From positions 1 through 64,000 of the forward strand of contig NZ_JANUSB010000016.1 of assembly GCF_024793895.1 (NCBI RefSeq): 64,000 bases of DNA, given 5' to 3'. The translations under genes were made by a program, and so were the position numbers. The stretch is from Serratia sp. AKBS12. GTDB lineage: Bacteria > Pseudomonadota > Gammaproteobacteria > Enterobacterales > Enterobacteriaceae. Position 1 is the first letter of the stretch, and every line of letters starts with the position of its first letter. The notes under the pieces were generated by a model, which saw nothing but the letters and a program-made list of their open reading frames with translations, was not told the DNA's origin and ran no database searches. Of this stretch, positions 17,570 through 26,456 are shown piece after piece.

Positions 17570-18937
17570 ATGGTTAGCGTTTTCGATATTTTCAAAATTG
17601 GCATTGGTCCATCCAGTTCCCACACCGTCGGGCCGATGAAGGCCGGCAAACAGTTTGTCGACGATTTGATTGACCGCGGGCTGCTCGAGCAAACCCATCG
17701 TATCGTGGTGGATGTCTATGGGTCGTTGTCCCTGACCGGCAAGGGCCACCATACCGACATCGCGATTATCATGGGGTTGGCGGGCAACCTGCCACATGAC
17801 GTGGATATTGACAGCATCTCCGGCTTTATCCGCGACGTTGAAATCACCGCTCGCCTGCCGGTTGCCGGCGGCCGCCATCAGGTGGATTTCCCCTTGGCCA
17901 GCAGCATGAATTTCCATCACCACAATCTGCCGCTGCATGAAAACGGCATGCGCATCCGCGCGTTCGCCGCAGAACAGTTGCTGCACAGCCAAACCTATTA
18001 TTCAATCGGCGGTGGCTTTATCGTCGACGAAGCACATTTTGGCCTGCCTGCCAGCGATGCACGGCCGCTGCCATACCCGTATCACAGCGCACGCGATCTG
18101 CAACAACACTGCAAGGACACCGGCCTGTCATTGTCCGGACTGGTGATGCAGAACGAACTGGCGCTGCGCAGCAAAGCCGAGATCGACGCCCATTTCGCCG
18201 CCGTGTGGCAGGTAATGCGTGACGGTATTGAGCGCGGCATGAACACGGAAGGACTGTTGCCAGGGCCGATGAAAGTACAGCGCCGCGCCGCCGCGTTGCG
18301 CCGCATGCTGGTCACCGGTGACAAAAACAATATCGATCCGATGAACGTGGTGGATTGGATCAATATGTTCGCCTTCGCGGTGAACGAAGAAAATGCCGCC
18401 GGCGGGCGGGTGGTTACCGCACCGACCAACGGTGCCTGCGGGATCATTCCGGCGGTGCTGGCGTATTACGATCGATTCATCCGGCCGGTGAATACCAATT
18501 CCTACAGCCGCTTCTTCCTGACCGCGGGCGTAATAGGCGCACTGTACAAAATGAACGCATCCATTTCAGGCGCCGAAGTCGGCTGTCAGGGCGAAGTTGG
18601 TGTGGCCTGTTCGATGGCGGCAGCCGGTCTGGCAGAGTTGATGGGCGGCAGCCCGGCTCAGGTGTGCATTGCGGCAGAAATCGCCATGGAACACCATCTG
18701 GGGCTGACCTGCGATCCGCTGGCCGGCCAGGTTCAGGTACCCTGTATCGAACGTAACGCGATTTCCGCCGTGAAGGCGGTCAATGCTGCACGCATGGCGC
18801 TACGCCGTACCAGCGAGCCGCGCGTGTGCCTGGATAAGGTGATCGAAACCATGTATGAAACCGGCAAGGACATGAACGCCAAATATCGCGAAACGTCGCA
18901 AGGCGGGCTGGCGATCAAAGTGGTGGCCTGCAACTGA
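17570..18937 (+). CDS. sdaB: L-serine ammonia-lyase (iron-sulfur type)
   Basis: This 455-residue enzyme has the N-terminal regulatory part (SVFDIFKIGIGPSSSHTVGP) and the C-terminal catalytic part with NGACGIIPAVLAYY, GAEVGCQGEVGVACSMAAAG and GLTCDPLAGQVQVPCIERNA, whose cysteines hold the 4Fe-4S cluster. It deaminates L-serine to pyruvate and ammonia. AAGGAGG precedes ATG 17570. Pairing with sdaC matches the E. coli sdaCB operon, so it is named sdaB and not sdaA. The overall function is serine catabolism for carbon and energy. Confidence 0.95.
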   Translation: MVSVFDIFKIGIGPSSSHTVGPMKAGKQFVDDLIDRGLLEQTHRIVVDVYGSLSLTGKGHHTDIAIIMGLAGNLPHDVDIDSISGFIRDVEITARLPVAGGRHQVDFPLASSMNFHHHNLPLHENGMRIRAFAAEQLLHSQTYYSIGGGFIVDEAHFGLPASDARPLPYPYHSARDLQQHCKDTGLSLSGLVMQNELALRSKAEIDAHFAAVWQVMRDGIERGMNTEGLLPGPMKVQRRAAALRRMLVTGDKNNIDPMNVVDWINMFAFAVNEENAAGGRVVTAPTNGACGIIPAVLAYYDRFIRPVNTNSYSRFFLTAGVIGALYKMNASISGAEVGCQGEVGVACSMAAAGLAELMGGSPAQVCIAAEIAMEHHLGLTCDPLAGQVQVPCIERNAISAVKAVNAARMALRRTSEPRVCLDKVIETMYETGKDMNAKYRETSQGGLAIKVVACN

Positions 18938-18956
18938 CTGGCTGATGCTGCAAAAC

Positions 18957-18984
18957 AGACGGGGCGCCGTTCAAGGCACCCCGT
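18957..18984. terminator. Hairpin between sdaB and dacC
   Basis: ACGGGGCGCC pairs imperfectly with GGCACCCCGT around TTCAA between the convergent genes sdaB and dacC. T-runs are weak on both sides. Confidence 0.45.
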
Positions 18985-19012
18985 TGCGAGCGGAAACCGG
19001 CCGTTAGCCGGT

Positions 19013-20218
19013 TTAGCCGAAGATGCTGCCGAACCACTGGGTCAGCGTCATCATCACCCGATCCCAGATCCGGCTGAAGAAGTTCCCCTCTTTGACTTCC
19101 TGCATCGCCACCAGCGGACGCTGATCGATGACTTTGCCATCAAGCTGGAAATCGATGGTGCCAACCACCTGATTCTTGGCCAACGGCGCCTGCAGAGTAT
19201 CACTGTTGAGCTTATAACTGGCTTTGAGGTTTTTCATCTGCCCTTTCGGAATGGTGATCGATGCATCTTTCGCCACGCCCAGCGGCACTTCCCCGACGTC
19301 GCCAAACCATACCCGCTGGGTGATGAACGGCTTGTCTGCCTTGATTGGCGTGGTGGTTTCGTAGAAACGGAAGCCCCAGGTCAGCAGCTTTTCGCTCTCG
19401 CTAAAGCGCACGCGATCGCTCGGTGCCCCCAGCACCACCGAAATCAGCCGCATCGGGCCATCGGTAGCGGAAGCCACCAGATTGTGGCCGGCACCGCTGG
19501 TATAGCCGGTTTTGATGCCATCAACCGACAGATTGCTGCTCCATAGCAGACGATTGCGGTTTACCTGGCGGATCTTGTTGAAGGTAAATTCCTTTTCCTT
19601 GTGCAGCGCGTATTCATCCGGTACATCGCGAATCAATGCCTGGCTCAGCAGCGCCATATCGCGTGCGGTGCTGAACTGCCCCTCGGCATCCAGACCGTGC
19701 ACCGTCAGGAAATGCGTATTCTGCAGGCCAAGGTTCTTGGCATAGCCGTTCATTAGCGAGACAAAGGATTCCTGACTGCCGGCCACATAGTCCGCCAACG
19801 CAATGCTGGCGTCGTTGCCGGACTGAATAACGATGCCTTTATTCAACTCCATCACCGGCACCCGATCGCCCGGTTTGATAAACATCAACGATGAACCGCG
19901 TAACACCGGATTGCCGGTAGCCCAGGCGTCTTTACCAACGGTAACCAGATCGGTTGGCTTGATCTTGCCGGCCTTGATTGCCTGGCCGATCACGTAACTG
20001 GACATGATTTTCGTCAGACTGGCTGGATCGAGCCGGCTATCCGGGTTGCCTTCGGCCAGGATCTTGCCGCTGTCGTAGTCCATCAACACAAACGCCTTTG
20101 CGTCGACCTGTGGCGGAGCCGGTGGCGTGGCAGCCTGAACCGCAGGCACTGCAAGACAAAGAATACCGACGCTAAAGGTCAGCTTTTTAAGGGAGGAAGA
20201 GATATTTTTTTTCATCAT
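19013..20218 (-). CDS. dacC: D-alanyl-D-alanine carboxypeptidase, PBP6-type
   Basis: This 401-residue precursor has a signal peptide ([20 protein letters not shown]). It carries the penicillin-binding motifs in order: SLTK (in DPASLTKIM, nucleophile Ser), SGN ([16 protein letters not shown]) and KTG ([17 protein letters not shown]). A C-terminal amphipathic helix ([18 protein letters not shown]) anchors it to the inner membrane. It trims the terminal D-Ala from peptidoglycan pentapeptides. The sequence follows E. coli PBP6 (DacC) better than DacA or DacD, and the locus agrees (deoR side on one flank, gstB/yliI on the other). The start is ATG 20218 or the adjacent ATG 20215; the longer frame from TTG 20242 is unlikely. 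Confidence 0.93.
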   Translation of the reverse strand: MMKKNISSSLKKLTFSVGILCLAVPAVQAATPPAPPQVDAKAFVLMDYDSGKILAEGNPDSRLDPASLTKIMSSYVIGQAIKAGKIKPTDLVTVGKDAWATGNPVLRGSSLMFIKPGDRVPVMELNKGIVIQSGNDASIALADYVAGSQESFVSLMNGYAKNLGLQNTHFLTVHGLDAEGQFSTARDMALLSQALIRDVPDEYALHKEKEFTFNKIRQVNRNRLLWSSNLSVDGIKTGYTSGAGHNLVASATDGPMRLISVVLGAPSDRVRFSESEKLLTWGFRFYETTTPIKADKPFITQRVWFGDVGEVPLGVAKDASITIPKGQMKNLKASYKLNSDTLQAPLAKNQVVGTIDFQLDGKVIDQRPLVAMQEVKEGNFFSRIWDRVMMTLTQWFGSIFG

Positions 20219-20728
20219 ATCGTCGCCAGAGTGTCCTTTCAAACTATTGAAATAGCGTTAACTTTCAAACCTGTTGCGTTTTCAGCCAACCAGCGAGAAG
20301 TGCCCGGTACATCATTCCAGTCGCCAACTCCCGGCGATTGCGTATTGATTTAATTTATGTACCGAAACGGCCCTTGCTGTGAGTTTATTAGATTTATCTT
20401 ATTTTTGCAGGGTTTAGCGATGCTTTTCAGGACTTTTACATAACTGTACGCTTTAGGCCACAAATTGAGTAAAAACCGCGCCAAACAGCAATTTTTCGTA
20501 CCACCGCCGATTGACCCTACGGCCCTACGTTACTATTACCGCGCCTTTTCACACCGGCAGCCAGCCAAACGTATTGACTGCCATACGGCCATACGCCTTG
20601 ATGTCCAAATAAAGATTAATATATTCCAAAATGACATATAAACCGGCTATTTGTTCTTTTTAATAGGCATAATTGCAGCGCTATCATCCAGGTAACGGTT
20701 TTAAAACCGAATTATCCTGGAGAAAGCC
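20219..20728. promoter_or_regulatory. Divergent promoter region of dacC and the cystathionine beta-synthase gene
   Basis: About 510 bases lie between divergent genes. Much is AT-rich (20330-20460, 20600-20720). A GGTTTTAAAACC palindrome at 20698-20709 lies about 20 bases before the downstream ATG. No convincing gene and no operator I can name. Confidence 0.35.
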
Positions 20729-22096
20729 ATGGCAATCGCAACATCCGCACTCGACACCATTGGCAATACGCCGATGCTGGAACTGACGCAGTTTGATACC
20801 GGCCCGTGCCGCCTGTTCGTGAAGCTGGAAAACCAAAACCCCGGCGGTTCGATCAAAGACCGCGTGGCGCTGTCGATGATCGAACAGGCGGAGCACGACG
20901 GTCTGCTGTCTCCCGGCGCTACCATCATTGAAGCCACCGCCGGCAACACCGGACTGGGACTGGCGTTGGTCGCGGCGATGAAAGGCTATCGATTGCTGCT
21001 GGTGGTGCCGGATAAGATGAGCCGCGAGAAGATTTCCCACCTGCGCGCGTTGGGTGCAGAAGTGCTGCTGACCCGTTCCGACGTCGGCAAGGGTCACCCG
21101 GCGTATTATCAGGACTATGCCCAGCGGCTAGCGGCAGCAACTCCCGGCGCGCTGTATATTGACCAGTTCAACAACCCGGCCAACCCGGCGGCGCACGCCA
21201 GGACCACCGCGCCGGAGCTGTGGCACCAGATGGAACACCAGATTGACGCCATCGTGGTCGGCGTCGGCTCCGGCGGCACGCTGGGCGGGCTGAGCCAATA
21301 TTTTTCCACCGTCTCGCCAGACACCGAACTGGTGCTGGCGGATCCGGCCGGATCGATTCTGGCGGATTATCTCGATAACGGCCAAATCGGCGACGCCGGC
21401 AGTTGGCTGGTCGAGGGCATCGGCGAAGACTTCGTACCACCGCTCGGTGACTTCGACCGGTTGCGCAAGGCCTATCGTATCAGCGATCGCGAAGCTTTCA
21501 GCACCGCCCGCGAACTACTGCGCAAGGAAGGCATTCTGGCCGGATCGTCAACCGGTACGCTGCTGGCCGCCGCGCTACGCTACTGCCGTGCGCAGACCGC
21601 GCCAAAACGCGTCGTTACCTTCGTTTGCGACAGCGGCAATAAATACCTGTCAAAAATGTATAACGATTACTGGCTGCGCGAACAGGGACTGCTGCAGCGC
21701 CCGTCGCAGGGCGACCTGCGCGATCTGATTGCCTACCGCCATGATGAGGGGGCGACGGTTGCCGCCGCGCCGGACGACACGCTGGCCGTGGTACATGCGC
21801 GCATGCGGCTGTATGACATTTCACAACTGCCGGTGCTGGACAACGACCGCGTGGTCGGGCTGATTGACGAATGGGATCTGCTCAATGTGCTGCAGGCCGA
21901 CGCCAGCCACTTCAACCTTCCGGCCGAACGAGCCATGACGCGCGCGGTACAAACCCTGCAAAAAGATGCCGATCAACGGCAATTGATGGCGACCTTTTCT
22001 CACGGCCACGTCGCGGTGGTGCTCGACGGCGAGCGCTTCCTCGGTCTTATCACACGTACCGATCTACTGAACGCCTGGCGTCAGAAATTAGCCTAA
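20729..22096 (+). CDS. Cystathionine beta-synthase
   Basis: This 455-residue protein is a fold-type II PLP enzyme. It has IGNTPMLELTQFDTG, the PLP Lys in NPGGSIKDRVALSM, ATAGNTGLGLALVAAMKG (phosphate/substrate loop) and a glycine-rich VVGVGSGGTLGGLSQY. Two CBS domains (about residues 335-455: MRLYDISQLPVLDN, VALDGERFLGLITRTDLL-like) follow, the layout of cystathionine beta-synthase and not of plain cysteine synthase. It would condense serine with homocysteine. It is paired with the cystathionine lyase-type gene 11 bases downstream, making a reverse transsulfuration operon that turns homocysteine into cysteine. GGAGA precedes the ATG. Confidence 0.9.
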   Translation: MAIATSALDTIGNTPMLELTQFDTGPCRLFVKLENQNPGGSIKDRVALSMIEQAEHDGLLSPGATIIEATAGNTGLGLALVAAMKGYRLLLVVPDKMSREKISHLRALGAEVLLTRSDVGKGHPAYYQDYAQRLAAATPGALYIDQFNNPANPAAHARTTAPELWHQMEHQIDAIVVGVGSGGTLGGLSQYFSTVSPDTELVLADPAGSILADYLDNGQIGDAGSWLVEGIGEDFVPPLGDFDRLRKAYRISDREAFSTARELLRKEGILAGSSTGTLLAAALRYCRAQTAPKRVVTFVCDSGNKYLSKMYNDYWLREQGLLQRPSQGDLRDLIAYRHDEGATVAAAPDDTLAVVHARMRLYDISQLPVLDNDRVVGLIDEWDLLNVLQADASHFNLPAERAMTRAVQTLQKDADQRQLMATFSHGHVAVVLDGERFLGLITRTDLLNAWRQKLA

Positions 22097-22107
22097 AAGG
22101 AAACATC

Positions 22108-23253
22108 ATGAGCACATTTGCCACCAAAAGCGTACATGCAGGTTACACTCCGGACGCCACCGGCGCGGTCATGCCGGCAATTTACGCTACCTCGACCTAT
22201 GCGCAACCGGCGCCCGGCGAACCTACCGGTTATGAATATTCACGCAGCGGCAATCCGACGCGCAGCGCGCTGGAAAAGGCCATTGCCGAACTGGAGGGCG
22301 GCAGCCGCGGTTATGCCTTTGCCTCGGGGCTGGCAGCCTGTGCTACGGTGCTGGAACTGCTCGATCAGGGCAGCCATCTGGTGGCAGTCGACGATTTATA
22401 CGGCGGCACCTATCGCCTGCTGGAGAAGGTGCGCAGCCGTAGCGCCGGGCTACGGGTGACCTATGTCGCCCCGGGCGATAGCGCCGCACTGGAACAGGCG
22501 ATCGAGGCCGATACCAAAATGATCTGGGTGGAAACGCCGACCAATCCGCTGCTGAAGCTGGCGGATCTGGCAGCCATCGCCGCGATCGCCAAAAAGCATC
22601 GGCTGATCGGCGTGGTGGACAATACCTTCGCTTCACCGGCGCTTCAGCGCCCGCTGGAGTATGGCTTCGACGTGGTGCTACATTCCGCTACCAAATATCT
22701 GAACGGCCATTCCGACGTGGTAGCCGGCGTCGCGGTGGTTGGCAACAATTCCGAGTTGGCGCAACAGCTGGGCTTTTTGCACAATGCGCTGGGCGGCATC
22801 CTCGATCCGTTCAGCAGTTTCCTGACCCTGCGCGGTATCCGCACCCTGGCGCTGCGCATGGAGCGCCACAGCCACAGTGCACTGCGCATCGCCCAGTGGC
22901 TGGAAGGCCGGCCACAGGTGGAAAACGTCTATTACCCCGGCCTGGCCAGCCATCCGCAACACGCGCTGGCGGCGCGGCAAATGCGGCAGTTTGGCGGTAT
23001 GATCTCACTGCGCCTGAGGGGAGATGAGGCCTATGCACGCCGGGTGATTGCCCGCCTGTCGCTGTTCACGCTGGCCGAAAGCCTGGGCGGTGTGGAAAGC
23101 CTGATCGGCCAGCCGTTCAGTATGACCCACGCCTCAATTCCGCTGGAACAGCGACTGAAGTCCGGCATTACGCCACAGTTGCTGCGCCTGTCGGTGGGCA
23201 TTGAGGACGCAGACGATCTGATCGCCGATCTGCAACAGGCGCTGGAGGAATAG
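22108..23253 (+). CDS. Cystathionine gamma-lyase-type PLP enzyme
   Basis: This 381-residue protein is of the Cys/Met metabolism PLP family. It has SVHAGYTPDATGAVMPAIYA, YEYSRSGNPTRSALEKAIA, GLAACATVLELL, VDNTFASPALQRPLEYG and the PLP Lys in HSATKYLNGHSDVVAG. Context with cystathionine beta-synthase points to cystathionine gamma-lyase (cystathionine to cysteine, 2-oxobutyrate and ammonia). Sequence alone does not exclude a cystathionine gamma-synthase or beta-lyase-like activity. The real start is ATG 22108 after AAAAGGA; the frame is open far upstream inside the previous gene but that part is spurious. Confidence 0.9.
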   Translation: MSTFATKSVHAGYTPDATGAVMPAIYATSTYAQPAPGEPTGYEYSRSGNPTRSALEKAIAELEGGSRGYAFASGLAACATVLELLDQGSHLVAVDDLYGGTYRLLEKVRSRSAGLRVTYVAPGDSAALEQAIEADTKMIWVETPTNPLLKLADLAAIAAIAKKHRLIGVVDNTFASPALQRPLEYGFDVVLHSATKYLNGHSDVVAGVAVVGNNSELAQQLGFLHNALGGILDPFSSFLTLRGIRTLALRMERHSHSALRIAQWLEGRPQVENVYYPGLASHPQHALAARQMRQFGGMISLRLRGDEAYARRVIARLSLFTLAESLGGVESLIGQPFSMTHASIPLEQRLKSGITPQLLRLSVGIEDADDLIADLQQALEE

Positions 23254-23398
23254 CCTACGGTAGACAAACGTTCATCCAGCTGTCGCAAAAGCGTCATCGG
23301 TGTTTCTTATGCTCAGCGCAATTTCGCCGCCGTGGCTGGCTGGCGATCCCCTTGTTCGCTATCCTTAAGCGCGACATGACCCTGCCGGAGAAGCACCG

Positions 23399-24055
23399 AT
23401 GGATTTAGCCCTGTTCGACCTGGATGAAACCCTGATTGACGACGACAGCGCCAGCTTATGGATCCGCTGGCTGGTGTCTCAGGGATTTGCGCCGGCGGAG
23501 CTGGTCACGCAAGAACAACAGTTGATGCAGCATTACTATCAAGGCACGTTGTCGATGGAAGCCTATATGCGGGCGACGCTGGCTCCGCTGGCCGGTTGCA
23601 GCGTGCCAACCGTCGCCGGCTGGGTGGAACGCTACATCCGCCGCGATATTCTGCCGCGCGTCTACCCTGCCGCGCGTGAGCGGCTGCAATGGCACCGTGA
23701 ACGCGGCGATTGCATTCTGGTGGTTTCGGCCACCGGCGAACATCTGGTCGCACCGATTGCCGAACGACTGGGCGCCGACGGCGCGCTGGCCATAGGCGTC
23801 GAAATCGCCGCGGGCCGCTATACCGGCAATACCTACGGCACCATGACTTATCGGCAGGGCAAGGTGATCCGCCTGCAGCAGTGGCTGGAACAGCAGCCGC
23901 AGCGGCAGTTCAGCTACATTCACGGTTACAGCGACTCGATCAACGATCGGCCGATGCTGGAATATGTCGACAGTGCAACGGTAATCAACCCGGATGCCGA
24001 TTTACATGCGCTGGCACTGCAACACGGCTGGGAAGTGTGCCGTTGGGAACGTTGA
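23399..24055 (+). CDS. HAD-IB family phosphatase
   Basis: This 218-residue protein starts with the HAD motif I MDLALFDLDETLID (Asp7 nucleophile, Asp9). Motif II is in LVVSATGEHLV, the Lys of motif III in RQGKVIRLQQW, and motif IV in HGYSDSINDRPML. This is the SerB/CicA-like IB subgroup of small phosphatases, whose substrates vary (phosphoserine, histidinol phosphate, lipid phosphates). The DSxxD form and genome position do not settle which. GGAGAAGCACC precedes the ATG. Confidence 0.82.
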   Translation: MDLALFDLDETLIDDDSASLWIRWLVSQGFAPAELVTQEQQLMQHYYQGTLSMEAYMRATLAPLAGCSVPTVAGWVERYIRRDILPRVYPAARERLQWHRERGDCILVVSATGEHLVAPIAERLGADGALAIGVEIAAGRYTGNTYGTMTYRQGKVIRLQQWLEQQPQRQFSYIHGYSDSINDRPMLEYVDSATVINPDADLHALALQHGWEVCRWER

Positions 24056-24145
24056 AATGAAGGCAAAACGCTTCCGGCAGTGACAAATCGCCGATTGTAG
24101 CGTAGGAATTAAAGCTAATCCGTCAATCAACCAAAGAGGCGTTTT

Positions 24146-24766
24146 ATGCTGACTATCTGGGGTCGTGAAAACTCGAACAACGTCAGAAAAGTACTCTGGT
24201 GCGCCGCAGAACTGGAGTTGAGTTATAGCCATATCAATGCCGGTGGTGCCTACGGCAAAGTGGACGAAGCCGCTTATCGGGCGCTGAACCCAAACGGCCT
24301 GGTGCCGCTATTGCAGGACGATGACTTTGTGCTGTGGGAATCCAATACCATCGTACGCTACCTGGCGGCCAAATACGGCAAGGCGCCGTTCTATCCGCAG
24401 GATCTGCGGCAGCGCGCTGCCGCCGAAAAATGGATGGACTGGGCGACCGCCACCATCGTCACCCCGTTTCGCCCGGTGTTCTGGGGCATGGTACGCACCC
24501 CACCCGACCAGCGCGATATGTTGAAAATCGAAGCGGCCATCGCCGAACTGGAAAAGTGCTTCGATATCGTTGAAGACACCCTTTCCCAACAGCCCTATCT
24601 GTCCGGCGACCAGCTCGGCATCGGTGATATTCCGCTCGGCAGCTTTATCTACGCCTGGTTTGAAATGCCGATCGCACGCCGCCCGCGTCCGCATATGGAA
24701 CGCTGGTATCAGCAATTGTGCGCCCGACCGGCTTATCGCAGCGGCGTAATGACCACCATGACCTGA
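24146..24766 (+). CDS. gstB: Glutathione S-transferase, GstB-like
   Basis: This 206-residue protein has the N-terminal thioredoxin-like GST domain (LTIWGRENSNNVRKVLWCAA, NPNGLVPLLQDDD, LWESNTIVRYLAAKYG) and the C-terminal helical domain (EKWMDWATAT, FWGMVRTPPDQRD, RPRPHMERWYQQL). It follows E. coli YliJ/GstB, including WGRxNSxNVxKVL at the start. It would conjugate or reduce electrophiles with glutathione in the cytoplasm. It converges on yliI, as in E. coli. Confidence 0.9.
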   Translation: MLTIWGRENSNNVRKVLWCAAELELSYSHINAGGAYGKVDEAAYRALNPNGLVPLLQDDDFVLWESNTIVRYLAAKYGKAPFYPQDLRQRAAAEKWMDWATATIVTPFRPVFWGMVRTPPDQRDMLKIEAAIAELEKCFDIVEDTLSQQPYLSGDQLGIGDIPLGSFIYAWFEMPIARRPRPHMERWYQQLCARPAYRSGVMTTMT

Positions 24767-24773
24767 TGCACCT

Positions 24774-24795
24774 TGACGCCTCCCGCGAGGCGTCA
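24774..24795. terminator. Hairpin between gstB and yliI
   Basis: TGACGCCTC and GAGGCGTCA pair around CCGC between two convergent genes; the right arm includes the yliI stop codon. Confidence 0.5.
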
Positions 24796-25893
24796 GGAGT
24801 CCCCCACTCGCAACAGCTTGCCGTCGCGGTCATCGGTCAGCAGATACAGATAACCGTCCGGCCCGCTGCGTACCTCGCGAATACGTTCGTCGCGATCGCT
24901 CAGCAACCGCTCTTCCGCCACGATTTTGTCACCGACCAACGTCAGACGAATCAAGGCTTTTTGCGCCAGCGCGCCGATGAACAGCGAATGCTGCCAGGCC
25001 GGGAAACGCGACGCATCATAAAACGCCATGCCGCTGATCCCCGGGGAGGTTTCCCAGTAGTGTAATGGCGCTTCAGTGCCGTCAGCCTGCGGCCCTTTGG
25101 CTTCAGGGATCGGCGAGCCGGAATAGTTGATGCCGTGGGTGGCGAGCGGCCAGCCGTAATTTTTGCCGGCCTGCGGAATGTTGATTTCATCGCCGCCACG
25201 CGGGCCGTGTTCATGCTCCCAGACCACGCCGGTCCACGGGTTCAGCGCCAGCCCCTGCGGGTTGCGGATACCGTAGGACCAGATCTCGGCCCGCTTGCCC
25301 GACTGGCCGACAAACGGGTTGTCCGTAGGCACCTTGCCCTCGGCGGTCAACCGCACGATCTTGCCTTGCAGCTTGTCCAGATCCTGCGCCGTCGGCCGCT
25401 GATTATTTTCCCCCAGAGCAATAAACAGATGCCCCTGCCTGTCGAACACCATCTTGCCGCCAAAGTGGTTGCCGACCGACAGCTTCGGCTGCTGGCGGAA
25501 GATCACGCGGAAATCGTCCAGTCGGGCGTTATCGTTGCTCAAACGGCCATAGCCAACGGCAGTGCCAGCCTTGCCATCGCTACCGCGTTCGGCAAAGCTG
25601 AGATAAACCCGGCGATTGCTGGCGAACTCCGGTGACAACAACACCTCCAGCAGGCCGCCCTGTCCTTGCGCATATACCGGTGGCACGCCGGCGATCGGCG
25701 GCGACAGCCCCTTGCCTTGCTGCCACAGGCGCAGGCGGCCAGGCCGTTCGGTAATCAGCATTCCCTGTTCGCCGGGTAAAAAGGCCAGCGACCATGGGTG
25801 TTCAAGTTTGTCCTGCAATTGAGTTACCACCGGCGCGGCTTGCAACCAGCCGCTCACCAATAACAAACCGGCCATCAATATCACTCGGGGCAT
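24793..25893 (-). CDS. yliI: Soluble aldose sugar dehydrogenase, PQQ-type (YliI-like)
   Basis: This 366-residue precursor has a signal peptide (MPRVILMAGLLLVSGWLQA) and a six-bladed propeller of the soluble glucose dehydrogenase family (EHPWSLAFLPGEQGMLITER, VGNHFGGKMVFDRQGHLFIA, EIWSYGIRNPQGLALNPWTG, EHEHGPRGGDEIN). The His and Arg residues in these blades bind PQQ and sugar in the E. coli homologue, a periplasmic aldose oxidase. ATG 25893 follows GGAGG. The frame to 25947 is longer but lacks a signal peptide start. E. coli-type order with gstB is kept. Confidence 0.9.
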   Translation of the reverse strand: MPRVILMAGLLLVSGWLQAAPVVTQLQDKLEHPWSLAFLPGEQGMLITERPGRLRLWQQGKGLSPPIAGVPPVYAQGQGGLLEVLLSPEFASNRRVYLSFAERGSDGKAGTAVGYGRLSNDNARLDDFRVIFRQQPKLSVGNHFGGKMVFDRQGHLFIALGENNQRPTAQDLDKLQGKIVRLTAEGKVPTDNPFVGQSGKRAEIWSYGIRNPQGLALNPWTGVVWEHEHGPRGGDEINIPQAGKNYGWPLATHGINYSGSPIPEAKGPQADGTEAPLHYWETSPGISGMAFYDASRFPAWQHSLFIGALAQKALIRLTLVGDKIVAEERLLSDRDERIREVRSGPDGYLYLLTDDRDGKLLRVGDS

Positions 25894-26024
25894 GCATCCT
25901 CCAGGGTTAACAACGTGCTCATTCAGTGTAGCCCAACGGTATGGCATCGCCGTTTCGGTGTCTTATCAGCCGGTTGCCTTTTAATTACGCTGTGCTTAAG
26001 TTAACGGGTAACCAAGGAGAGAGC

Positions 26025-26456
26025 ATGGAAATTACCATTACCACGGCGCTTGACGATGGCACGCGTGAAACCATTCGTCAGGGGCTGATGGCGCATAATC
26101 GCCCGTTTATCGATACCAGCCAACGCACGCCGCTCAACGTTTTTGCCCAGGATGATGCCGGCACGGTAATCGCCGGACTGACCGCCGTGACCTGGGGCAA
26201 CTGGCTGAGCATCGATTGGCTGTGGGTCGCAGATTCACAGCGTGGTAGCGGCATTGGCCGACGGATAATGCTCGCCGCCGAGCAGGCCGCCGTTGCTCGC
26301 GGCTGCCGCTTTTCCCGCCTCGACACCTTCAGTTTTCAGGCGCGGCCATTCTATGAAAAGCTGGGCTATCAGCTACAGATGACGTTGCGGGATTATCCGG
26401 TGGAGCATGAATGCTATTTTCTCACCAAAACCATCAATAGTTCACAGGCGGTATGA
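26025..26456 (+). CDS. GNAT family N-acetyltransferase
   Basis: This 143-residue protein is a GNAT with the acetyl-CoA loop in LWVADSQRGSGIGRRIMLAA (R/QxxGxG/A) and the C-terminal FYEKLGYQL strand-loop. The substrate is unknown. AAGGAGAG lies just before ATG 26025; the open frame to 25941 is not needed. Its stop overlaps the start of the CorA-type gene (ATGATGA at 26453-26459), so the two are translationally coupled. Confidence 0.85.
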   Translation: MEITITTALDDGTRETIRQGLMAHNRPFIDTSQRTPLNVFAQDDAGTVIAGLTAVTWGNWLSIDWLWVADSQRGSGIGRRIMLAAEQAAVARGCRFSRLDTFSFQARPFYEKLGYQLQMTLRDYPVEHECYFLTKTINSSQAV

